Below, in pieces: positions 12,897 through 24,830 of a stretch of 64,000 bases of DNA. The stretch covers positions 118,501-182,500 of the forward strand of contig JAIGNY010004114.1 in assembly GCA_020152595.1 (NCBI GenBank). The letters run 5' to 3'. The notes beneath the pieces were generated by a model. The model did no database searches, was not told the origin of the DNA, and saw nothing but the letters and a program-made list of their open reading frames with translations. How positions within the stretch are numbered: position 1 is the stretch's first letter; each line of letters opens with the position of its first letter. A program made the position numbers and the translations under genes. The DNA is from Chiridota heheva. Its lineage: Eukaryota > Echinodermata > Holothuroidea > Apodida > Chiridotidae.

Positions 12897-15800
12897 CATA
12901 CCTTTCATATTTATTCATAGTATTTGACTCATGTCCAAAAATGCCATATTGAGATAGTCACATTTTAAGTTATTGATTTTTAATGTATTTCTTTGAATTA
13001 TTATAACACACATTGTTGCAATATTTCATTTTGTAAGTGATATATTTATAGGGCAATTATCTAGAAAGAACCTTACTGTATTTAGTTTCAAAACATTTTC
13101 CAATAAACAACTCAATTTGACCAAAAAGCATTAATGAAAATTGGTTAAAAATTGACCACTTAAAAGTTTTTTTTTTAGATTTAAGGCCTAATACATTATG
13201 CAAATTTTGATGTAAATTTGTGATATCAAAAGGATACAAAAATCAGTGAATTTCCCAAAGTAAGATTTATTGATTTTTCAGTCCTTTAGCATTAGTCTTT
13301 GAATTGGAGCAGTTGCATATGACCAAGTGATTGTGAACATCCATCATACTGTCAGTCAAATTGTAGCAGGCGAAAACAGTTGGACAATTTTAGGGACCTA
13401 AAGTTTAGGACAGAAATTACAAGAATTACGTTGAAATTGTGAGCTGTCTTCTCTTTCATGCCAATGTTGAATAAATGTTTACACACAAATTCTTATAGAG
13501 TTACATGCTTTCCTTTGGGTCAGTGTGCAAGTTTATTCCTGGTTGACCTCTTAATCCCTGCAAATCTGCCCATTTGTTCATCACAAATTTGCATAAATGT
13601 TTGTTAACATTGACTTGAAAATTTAAAAAATACTTAAAATGTTTATGCAAAAATGTTTACGCAAAAATTCTTATAGAGTTAAATAATTTCCTTTGGGTCA
13701 GTGTGCAAGTTTGATCCTGGTTGACCTCTTAACCCCTGCAAATCTGCCCACTTGTTCATCACAAATTTGCATTAAATATTTGTTAACAATTGCCTGAAAA
13801 TTTAAAAAATGCTCTTTACATTATTTTGTCAGTTTTAAGCCATTCAGGTGATACTGCCTCTACAGTATCTGTCCATTTTTCTTCTTTTGTCTCATTTCTT
13901 GGTGTTATTTAAAGATTAATGTTGAGGCGGAATGTCCATATGCGTATAATGCACAGGTCAAAGGACTTTGGCCCGAGTAGAATGACCGATTTTACTAATG
14001 TCATTCGCAAGTGCAAAGTCCTTTAAACCACGCATATAAACACGATGCCAAAACATTCAATCTTTTTACCAAATTCTTGTGTTAAATGGTTTAAACTGCA
14101 ACAAAAAAGAATGGAAAGCGAGAAAAGTTTACATATATTTTATGGCTTTATAGAAAAATTACCTGTTTTGAAAATGGATTAAACCGAATAATGATTGTTG
14201 TGCATTAAGATTGTTTAATGCTTGGGTCATAACATTGCAAATACTCTATAAATTTTTTATAAATTTGGGAAATGAATTGAATTCTCTATTTTCCATCTGC
14301 GACCTCTACCTATTTAAATATTTTCCATCTGAATTGAGAGAAAATTTTCGGTATTCAATTTCAATCCTGGACGGAGTTATTTCCAAGACTATAAAAATAG
14401 CTTTTGCAGAAGTTCTGATATATTTAAAGGGGCATACATTTCTTTAAACTTTAATAATTAAATTGTGGTAGTGGAGAATTATGTCAATATAATTTTCAAT
14501 CAAATTTTTAAGTGTAAAAATAAAAAATGGTGAAGTATTCAACTGATGAAGTTATAAATGTAGGTAGTTTCTCGAATTATTGCACCTGTCAATTAAAAGA
14601 AGTTGTACAAATTGTTTTATTTCTAACCTGTTTTTATTGGATGTTTTACTTCCTTTTGATTGATCTACTCTATCCAGGGCATATTGTTTGCCTCCAGAAC
14701 ATAGGGAAGTGTTACAACATTACAGTATATGAAACACACTGAAAAATGATTGTCTTTGATACCTCACTGAATAATTTTACTAAATCAAAAAGTGTTAATA
14801 TACTTTGAACTATAGGACTCTACATGCAAAGATGTACGACAAAATTTTAGTAGATTCGCTCTGTAATATGCTCTGGCTTCAAACTTGGACCAGGGCTACA
14901 AATTTCATTCATGTTATTTGAGGTCCTTCATTTACAATTTAAATCAGTTGCTTCGAAATTCTACACAGCTTCTGAACCTTGTAAAAGCTTGTTCTAGTCT
15001 TTCAAATGAATTTTATCCACAAATTTATTTTCCGCTTTAAGGTTTATAAGTATTGAATTGTGTGTCTGCCTGGGAACAAGGGTATGTTTCAATAATTTGT
15101 TCAATTGTAGGGGGCAGTGTTTCAAATTTATTTTATTTTCTGTGTCTAGGTGTGTTGAATATTATGTTGTGTATCTGCATGCAAGGTGGGGACGATCCAA
15201 CACTGTGTTTTTTGTGCAGCTTGGTACCAATGTTTCTGTTCTATGCTGCACACTGGCAGGCATATGTTTCGGGGACACTCAGGTTTGGTTTGTAAGTATA
15301 CCATGGTTGGCAAAAACTTGTGAAAGCTTGCTGATAAGTGTCTGAAAAGCTTGCTGTGTGTCTGAAAAGCTTGCTGCCGGGTGCCTGAGAAGCTTGCTGA
15401 CAGGCGTCTGAGAAGCTTGCTGACAGGTACCTAAGAAGCTTGCTGATGGGTGTCTGAAAAGCTTGCTGTGTGTCTGAAAAGCTTGCTGCCGGGCACCTGA
15501 GAAGCTTGCTGCCGGGCGCCTGAGAAGCTTGCTGACAGGTGCCTAAGAAGCTTGCTGATGGGTGTCTGAAAAGCTTGCTCTGTGTCTGAAAAGCTTGCTG
15601 ATGGGCATCTAAGAAGCTTGCTGACGGGCGTCTGAGAAGCTTGCTGACAGGCGCCTGAGAAACTTGCTGACAGGTTCCTGAAAAACTTGCTGACAGTTGC
15701 CCGAAAAGCTTGCTGAGAGGTTCCTTAAAAGCTTGCTGACTGGCATCTGAGAAGCTTGCTGGCGGGTGTCTGAAAAGCTTGCTGGCGGGTGTCTGAAAAT

Positions 15801-18800
15801 CTTTTTTTTGTTGCAAATCTGTATTTGTCTGCATTCAAAGTATTTTACAAAACATGACATGTGAACAAATTAACAATCATTAATCATGAAAATGCGTACA
15901 TAATCTTTGTATAAACATGATAAAGTGAACTAAAGTAAAAGCTTGTCGACGGGCGCCTGTAAAGCTTTGCGCACACCATTGTATTAACATCACCAGTTTG
16001 TCGTTTTCATGCTGTGCGTGTCGTGTCACAAATGGTAATAGATATTGTAGAAAATTGGATGACCAGGAATATCCGTAGCTTTTGTAGTTATGCAAAAAAG
16101 TACATTTCATTTGTCAGTTTTGCAGCTAGCAATTCATCTTTTCACCATAAAAATCCATTTTGTTATTTTCAGGAATATTGAAAAAGAATACATGCAGGAA
16201 TTTGTAAGGCCAGGGGAGGAATGAGGGGGAGGGAGATGGCTACATTTGTGGTTTAAATAAAGAAAATAACAATAAGACCATCAACCGTGTTAGTGTTATC
16301 GTAATTTCTCTAAAAGGATTAGTTCAAGGGTCAAGCAAGTCTACTTTGTATGAAAGAAGACTTCAAAAGAGACAAATTAGTGAAGAAAGCATTCTAGAAT
16401 CTTATTCCGTTAAGGAGATATTTAAGTTTAAAGTTTGGTATTATTTGAGTTTAAAGTTTGGTATCATTTGTGTAAAAACGACTGAATTCAGACTAGTTGT
16501 GATGTCATAGCCTCAGATTAACCAAAGTCTCTATGTACTCCTATCATATTTTGTCCTGCGATTTTGTGGCTTCAAAACCATGGGATGTGTGAAAAAGTAG
16601 TGAAACTGAATCTAGGAAGGATATTTAAAAAAAAACCACCTAAAGAAAGTTCATTGACAGACCCCTAGCTTGATTTAAATAAGGACAGGGTGCTAGACTT
16701 GTTGAAGGGCACATTAATCTGTGCACGAAGCGCTGTGTCTTTTCGGCATGGAGTCCAGTGGCCCCTTTACAAAGAGGAAAATTAATTACTATGCTATCAT
16801 TCTGTTTTGTATTCATTTATGAGGTTAATTAAGATTATTAGGTTTAAAAAAAAATATATATTTTTTCTCATGAGGGGCAGGGCAGACCCCCAGGGGGGCA
16901 GGGTGGGCCCACAGTGGGGTGGGGTGGGCCGCCCCAGTATAACAGCAAAGCTAGGGGTCTGGTTTAAGGAAAAATAATTCAAATAGTAAAAAAATGAATA
17001 AACCTTTAAATTGCATTAGTAATTGTTACGAATGTGAGGATGAAGATGCCAACTTTCCATAGTAGACTTACTACATCAGTCATTTGTACACAGATATGAC
17101 AGAACTTTAAAGTTAAATATCTCTTTAACGGAATAAGATTTTTGAATGCATTTTTCACCATTTTGTTTCTTTTGAAGTCCTCTTTCGTATAAGATGGACT
17201 TGCTTGACCTCTGAACTAATCCTTTAATCTTAGATATCTCCTTAAAGGAATAAGATTTTTGAAGACTTTCTTCACAATTTTGTTTCCTTTGAAGTCCTCT
17301 TTCATATAAGATGGACTTGCTTGACCACTGAACTAATCCGTTAACTCTGCCTGCAATCAGGAATGCAGTAGATTTTAATACACAGGACTTCTCTTGTTCA
17401 AAAAGACCTTCGACAGGTATTGTGTCTCAGTTGCAAACAATTTTAGCTAATTGTTGAATAACACATTAAATTTATTCAAATATCTGATTTTTTTTGTGTG
17501 TCTTTTCTCTACCCTTTGTTAATTTGTCCAGGTTTAATAACGATAGAGTTTATTATCTGCATTCAAGGGGGGTTAGACCACAAGCTAACATTTGCCTTTG
17601 CCTTGTGCGCCATGTCGGTATTCTACGTGGCCCATTGGCGGTCCTACGTATCTGGGATATTACAGTTTGGGACGTAAGTATCAGAAAGGGGGTGAGATGC
17701 ACTGTGAGGAGTGTAGGGGTTGTGGTGTGTGTTGAATACACATGAAATTGACTCTGAAAGATGAAAATGCAGGTATCAGACGGAAAAGTCACTAACGTGT
17801 GGTGTCGGACTGTTAGCAATAATTTAGCAGCAAATTATGTCATAAGTCAAAATCAAAGTAAATTACAAGTGCTTATGGACTCATAGAGACAATAACAGAA
17901 GATATACTTTAAATCTATCAAAAACCATGAAATAGAATTCACAAAACTTAATCAAATTTGGATGAAATAATTTGGCCATTTAACAGATGTATGAATTTTT
18001 GTGCCTTAATATGCAAAATATTTTAGGTGTTAATTTGTAGTGTCCCTAACTTGGAAGATAAAAACAGTATTTTTGATAAAGCTCTATTTGATAGTCCATG
18101 TATATAGCAGTTTGCTAGTTTCCACAGACCTTTAAGGGGCATTTACCCTTTAAGGGGCATTTACCTTAAAGGGGCATTTACCTTGAAGGGGCATTTACCT
18201 TTAAGGGGCATTTACCTTGAAAGGGCATGTACAAAAATCTTGGATCTGAAATACATTTAGTTGCATTCCAATTTGAGCCAATTCAGATCAAAGGTTATAT
18301 GAAAATGGAAAGAAAACTGATTATAGTAAGCATTTCACTAATATCTTATAATACCAAATAACCATGCTGTAAGTCGAACCACCTGCAGTACTTATTACCA
18401 TGCTTTTCAAATTGATTAGGTCATCTCATGAATATTCACGCACAACCTGCCTCACCCCTGTCAAGGTGCTAGTTTTGCTAATTTCTGCTCTCTTCTATTC
18501 AGTTTCGCTTTCATTTTCTCATCTTACCCCAATCCCTTAGGTCTTGTTTCCCTTGAGGTGGCTGTTTCATTACAGTTGGGTACCAGTCCACGCCTTCTAT
18601 ACGTCTTCGTGTCTGTCTCCTTCCTCATGTTCTATGCTGCACATTGGCAAGCGTATGTGTCAGGCACGTTACGCTTCGGAATGTAAGTATGTACATTCGA
18701 TTGGACATTAAATGAGTTCAAGCATTTTGTTCATTAATTAAGTGAAGAGGGATGGGTGTCTAGGGGGTGGGTCATGAAGGGGTGGGGCATGGAGGGGTGG

Positions 18801-21800
18801 GGCATGGAGGGGTGGGGCATGAAGGAGGGTGGGCATGCCTGGGTGAGGCATGCCTGGGTGAGGCATGCCTGGGGTAAGGCATGCATGGGGTGGACATGAA
18901 GGAGGGTGTGTGTGAAGGAGAGCCCAAGTTCATTTTTAGTTGCAGATAGATTGATAGCCGCTGTATATAATGACAAAGTTGGTAAAATGTTCAGCCCTAT
19001 TATAGATCTCGCATCCCTGATGATGAAAGGGCAACCAACTTAATTAAAACTGACCAGTATAAATAAACGTATAGAAAAACTTCGCAGGAAAGAAGACATG
19101 AAAATTTGGGGGTGGGTGGTGGGAAATATATTTACTCTCATTAAGGCCGTTACACACCAGACGTGACGAGGTGAGCGATTTTTTAAACAAAATTGAATAA
19201 AACAAAGGAAACGAAACATTTTGACCTTGTTATCAAAGAAGCATTGTCTTCGCATGGCTTTCAGATAATAACTGAAAATTGATTGAAAGGGCCTTCTACG
19301 CCCATTAAAGCAAAATTCGTGTCGCGACAGAAAACAGCGCCTGAACTGAATCGAATTTCTTCACAGTTTGAACAAAAAAGCATTTCTAACAAATTTTTTA
19401 GTATCATCAGAAAGCCTCAATTGTAAACTTCATCGTGTGTAAGCAAAAAGTGGAAGCATCTTATAATATTTGTTTCCTGTATGATTATCAAAAAAAAAGC
19501 TCGCGGCGTCGCGTTCGGTGTGTTACAGCCTTGATAGGAAGATACCATTTCAAATGATACCATTTCTGACGTCTAACTATGCAAATTGAATTTATCGTCT
19601 AGATATGCAAATTGAATTCATTCATGCCTTATCATTAATATCAAAAAAGCATTATGTTCAAATACACTTTGTGAAATTGTCCTTTATCATTGTCATTATC
19701 GCTTTTTCTCAAAGCTTTTTTTTCCTCATGAATAAACATTAAAATATCTCTGGACCCAAACCTTAGACTAAAATTATAATAAATGGAATCGAACATTGAA
19801 CATTTGTTCAAAAATGGTTTTTTTTAAGTGGGGTGCATTGTTGATTTGACTTGATTCGAATCAATTTCTGCCACCAAAAACGAGATGTTTAGCTCTAAAT
19901 TTAGAAACACATAGGAATTTGAATGTGAAGCATATGAGTTTTTATTTTTTCATGGAAGCAGTAAATAACCATATATTATGCAAGTACTTATTCATTTCCA
20001 ATGTTTCTGAAATTCTGGTGCACCAATTTTTACATATGTTTGTGTGCCGTTAATTGAGGAAAATTGTTAGGGAGAGGTCTGAAAAAAAAGAAGAAGTATT
20101 TTTTGCTTTTTATAAACAGAATTAAAACACTTAAATTTCATTTTCAGATTGTTGGTTTCTTTTATTTTACTCGCTTTTTATATCTCACTCATGCTTTTTG
20201 TGCAATTTGGGAGTTTCTTTCCCTTGCCTGACACACTCGTAAGGAACACACACAGGACAACTTTGTATTCTCAAGCTCTTGTGGGCATTGGCTTCATTTT
20301 TTCTGCAGTAACAGCAACGGTTGACAGGAAATATTGCTTGCCACACCATTTTGTAGGGCTTTTTATGAAGCAATGGGATTTTTGAAGACAAAAATACTTT
20401 TTCAGAGCCCCTATTTTTTGGCGAGTTAAGGGCAGCGGAGGAGGGCAAACAAACAGCTTTTGTCTGAAATCTTGGAACAAGTTATATCACGATACCCCAG
20501 TAATGAAGATCATGACAGCACTAGATGGTAGAAATGCTTGGATGGTGTTTATGGGGGTACTTGGGCTGTGGTGTGTAGGACAGGGGAGGGTAGAAAGACT
20601 TGGATGGTGTTTATGGGGTACTTGGGCTGTGGTGTGTAGGACAGAGGGAGGGTAGAAAGGCTTGGACGGTGTTTATGGGGCTACTTGGGCTGTGGTGTGT
20701 AGGACAGGGGGAGGGTAGAAAGGCTTGGATGGTGTTTATGGGGGTACTTGGGCTGTGGTGTGTAGGACAGGGGGAGGGTAGAAAGGCTTGGATGGTGTTT
20801 ATGGGGGTACTTGGGGTGTGGTGTGTAGGACAGGGGGAGGGTAGAAAGGCTTGGATGGTGTTTATGGGGTACTTGGGCTGTGGTGTGTAGGACAGGGGAG
20901 GGTAGAACGGCTTGGATGGTGTTTATGGGGGTACTTGGGCTGTGGTGTGTAGGACAGGGGGAGGGTAGAAAGGCTTGGATGGTGTTTATGGGGGTACTTG
21001 GGCTGTGGTGTGTAGGACAGAGGGAGGGTAGAAAGGTTTGATGGTGTTTATGGGGTACTTAGGCTGTGGTGTGTAGGACAGGGGAGGGTAGAAAGGCTTG
21101 GATGGTGTTTATGGGGGTACTTGGGGTGTGGTGTGTAGGACAGGGGAGGGTGGACAGTGTTTATGGGGGACAGGACAGGGGAGGGTAGAAAGGCTTGATG
21201 GTGTTTATGGGGGTACTTGGGCTGGTGTGTAGGACAGGAGGGTAGAAAGGTTTGGACGGTGTTTATGGGGGTACTTAGGCTGTGGTGTGTAGGACAGGAG
21301 GGTAGAAAGGCTTGGATGGTGTTTATGGGGGTACTTGGGTGTGGTGTGTAGGACAGGGGAGGGTAGAAAGGCTTGGATGGTGTTTATGGGGGTACTTGGG
21401 CTGTGGTGTGTAGGACAGGGGAGGGTAGAAAGGCTTGAATGGTGTTTATGGGGTACTTGGGCTGTGGTGTGTTGGACAGGGGAGGGTAGAAAGGCTTGGA
21501 CGGTGTTTATGGGGGTACTTGGGCTGTGGTGTGTAGGACAGAGGGAGGGTAGAAAGGCTTGGATGGTGTTTATGGGGGTACTTGGGCTGTGGTGTGTAGG
21601 ACAGGGGGAGGGTAGAAAGGCTTGGATGGTGTTTATGGGGGTACTTGGGGTGTGGTGTGTAGGACAGGGGAGGGTAGAAAGGCTTGATGGTGTTTATGGG
21701 GGTACTTGGACTGTGGGGTGTAGGACCAGAGAGGGTAGAAAGGCTTGGATGGTGTTTATGGGGGTACTTGGGCTGTGGTGTGTAGGACAGGGGAGGGTAG

Positions 21801-24792
21801 AAAGGCTTGATGGTGTTTTATGGCGGTACTTGGGCTGTGGTGTGTAGGACAGGGAGGGTAGAAAGGCTTGGATGGTGTTTATGGGGGTACTTGGGCTGTG
21901 GTGTGTAGGACAGGGGAGGGTAGAAAGGCTTGATGGTGTTTATGGGGGTACTTGGGCTGTGGTGTAGGACAGGGGAGGGTGGACAGTGTTTATGGGGGTA
22001 CTTGGGCTGTGGTGTGTAGGACAGGGGAGGGTAGAAAGGCTTGGATGGTGTTTATGGGGGTACTTGGGCTGTGGTGTGTAGGACAGGGGGAGGGTAGAAA
22101 GGCTTGGATGGTGTTTATGGGGGTACTTGGGCTGTGGTGTGTAGGACAGGGGAGGGTAGAAAGGCTTGGATGGTGTTTATGGGGTACTTGGGGTGTGGTG
22201 TGTAGGACAGGGGAGGGTAGAAAGGCTTGATGGTGTTTATGGGGGTACTTGGGCTGTGGTGTGTAGGACAGGGAGGGTGGACAGTGTTTATGGGGGTACT
22301 TGGGCTGTGGTGTGTAGGACAGGGGAGGGTAGAAAGGCTTGGATGGTGTTTATGGGGGGTACTTGGGCTGTGGTGTGTAGGACAGGGGAGGGTAGAAAGG
22401 CTTGATGGTGTTTATGGGGGTACTTGGTTGTGATGTGTAGGACAGGGGAGGGTAGAAAGGCTTGGATGGTGTTTTGGGGGTACTTGGGGTGTGGTGTGTA
22501 GGACAGGGGAGGGTAGAAAGGCTTGGATGGTGTTTATGGGGTACTTGGGCTGTGGTGTGTAGGACAGGGGAGGGTAGAAAGGCTTGGATGGTGTTTATGG
22601 GGGTACTTGGGCTGTGGTGTGTAGGACAGGGGAGGGTAGAAAGGCTTGATGGTGCTGATGGGGGTACTTGGGCTGTGGTGTGTAGGACAGGGGGAGAGGG
22701 TAGAAAGGCTTGGATGGTGCTTATGGGGGTACTTGGGCTGTGGTGTGTAGGACAGGGGGAGGGTAGAAACGCTTGGATGGGGGTACTTGGGCTGTGGTGT
22801 GTAGGACAGGGAAGAAGCGATGAGGGTGAAATTATTTGCCAGAAGATAGGAGGTATGTGAATAGGTTAAACACTCCACCGCTTGACCACCGCTTGACAGG
22901 CTCCTGTAATTTGAGTCTTAAAGGAATCTTCCCGTGAATTTTCATGTCCATATATATACTGTATGATAGAGGACTATTAACCCTTACTCTACCATGCAGC
23001 GATGTTATCCCTGTTTTGGGTGCCCCATCTTTGACTCCACCCAGGCGCATTTTCAAAGAAGTGCTGGTAGAGTAAGGGTTAATCAACCTGCGACAAGTGT
23101 GCCAATTAAAAATATATGCAGCATGGTCCCGGTGTGCGTCCCACCGGGTCACTAAAGTGGAATGAGCCCGACTGCTGCTCAGAAGACACGAGGACCCCTC
23201 AATAATTTGCCTATGCATAACCCTTACCATACTACGCGGCGATAATAGCTGTTTTGGGTGCCCTGTCTTTGACTTTGCCTCCCAGGCGCATTTTAAAAAT
23301 GTGCTAGTAGAGTGAGGGTAGGGAAACTATTTGGTGTAAAACTCATGTTGATATCTCTTTCCGTTAATTGTTATTGCATTTCAAAAAAATGATAATAGCA
23401 CTTGCATTTAGTTAAGTGTTATATAGCTTAGCAGGAAGGTTTATGAATAAATGGGAAAAGCACATTCTTGCAAAGTGCATGAAATACCCAATACCAGCAA
23501 ATAAACAAAAAAGTATTTCCTATAACTCAGAAACAGGGAATTCATTTTTAAAGAAATACATCAACAGTGTTTTTTTGATCTGCAGTTATGACATAACAAC
23601 TAACACAGCAAGGTCACTTTTCAACACAATGGTGAGACCTTTGAAATGCAATAACTCCTAAATGGAATAAAATATCAACATGGTTTTTGCTCCAAATTGG
23701 CTTTAAAAGTATGTTTCTTTCAAATAAAATTTTACAAAAAACTATGGGATATTCCTTTAAAAATCCAAATCTGCTAAATGAAATATATCAACCTGAATTT
23801 TGTAACAAATTGGCTCTAAAAGTATGAACTTTACAATAAACAATTTTACAAAAAAACATGGGAATTACAAAAACATGGGAATATTACAAAAACATGGGAA
23901 TAATACAAAAACATGGAATATTACAAAAACCATGGAATTTTTACAAAAAAACATGGGATTATTACAAAAAAAAATTAACAAAAAAACATGGGAATATTAC
24001 AAAAAACATGGGAATATTACAAAAAACATGGAATAATACAAAAAACATGGGAATATTACAAAAACATGGAATTTTACAAAAAAACATGGGATTATTACAA
24101 AAAAAACATGGGAATATTACAAAAAAAACATGGGAATATTACAAAAAAACATGGGAATAATACAAAAAAACATGGGAATATTACAAAAAAACATGGGAAT
24201 ATTCCTTTAACGTTCATGGGAATATTCATTTACGAGTGCCTATTGCCATGGTGTGCTGTGCTGTGCTGTGCTATCATGTATCATTAGCCATTAGTCTACT
24301 GTCATCAAGGTGGTGTGATTTCCATAACCAGAAACATTTCTCACATATTTTTTTGCATGCAACTATTAACCTTTTGAAATCTGAATTGGCGATTTCCGGA
24401 TAACTAATTTTGATAATGCACATGGCTGAGATTCACGTGTCCATAATGGACCAATGGTATTCTGGAGGAATCTTATTGATTAATAAAATACTAGTTGAAT
24501 CTTGGCCGTCTACACAATTCATGCACAGTATGGGACCAAGCGTATGAAAAAATGTTTTCAGGCGCACTTATCATACGTGCATTATTCATGAAGGAAATAC
24601 GTGCGCGAATTGCTTCTTACATTTTTTTTCTCAAACCTGATTGGTTGGGAACATAGGAAAAGTTCCTCCACCATTTGATTGATTGACTGAAGAAATTATG
24701 TTCGGCAAAACTCCGTTTGAAAAGGTTTATACTTTACCTGTTGAAGAACAAATCGTCCCTGACATAGTGATGAATGTAGAGTTGACTTAAAA

Positions 24793-24830
<38 letters not shown>

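Larger units (their letters stand above)
22922..23756. mobile_element. TTAA-flanked element family 2, copy 1 (AGGAATMTTCC ends)
   Basis: Left TTAA-AGGAATCTTCCCGTG at 22918 and right GGGATATTCCT-TTAA ending at 23760. Inner words such as 'tgcaataactcctaaatgga' recur in the copy at 44852-46366. Carries two tiny TTAA-type elements inside. Confidence 0.5.

Noticed and set aside
12646-12918. Tyr/Ile repeat protein on the minus strand
   Set aside because: Pure (TA)n microsatellite.
15241-15834. 197-codon minus-strand frame
   Set aside because: Shadow of the 23-bp array; its start overlaps exon 4a antisense and has no independent support.
20148-20241. Possible fourth version of exon 4 (acceptor ttttcag, hydrophobic frame, donor CTC|GTAAGG)
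   Set aside because: Length and phase do not match the 142-bp exons, and the FYxAHWxxYVSG block is absent; chance hydrophobic AT-rich frame is more likely.
20600-22860. Trp/Gly-rich frames up to 170 codons
   Set aside because: 62-bp minisatellite read-through; frames shift with every indel.
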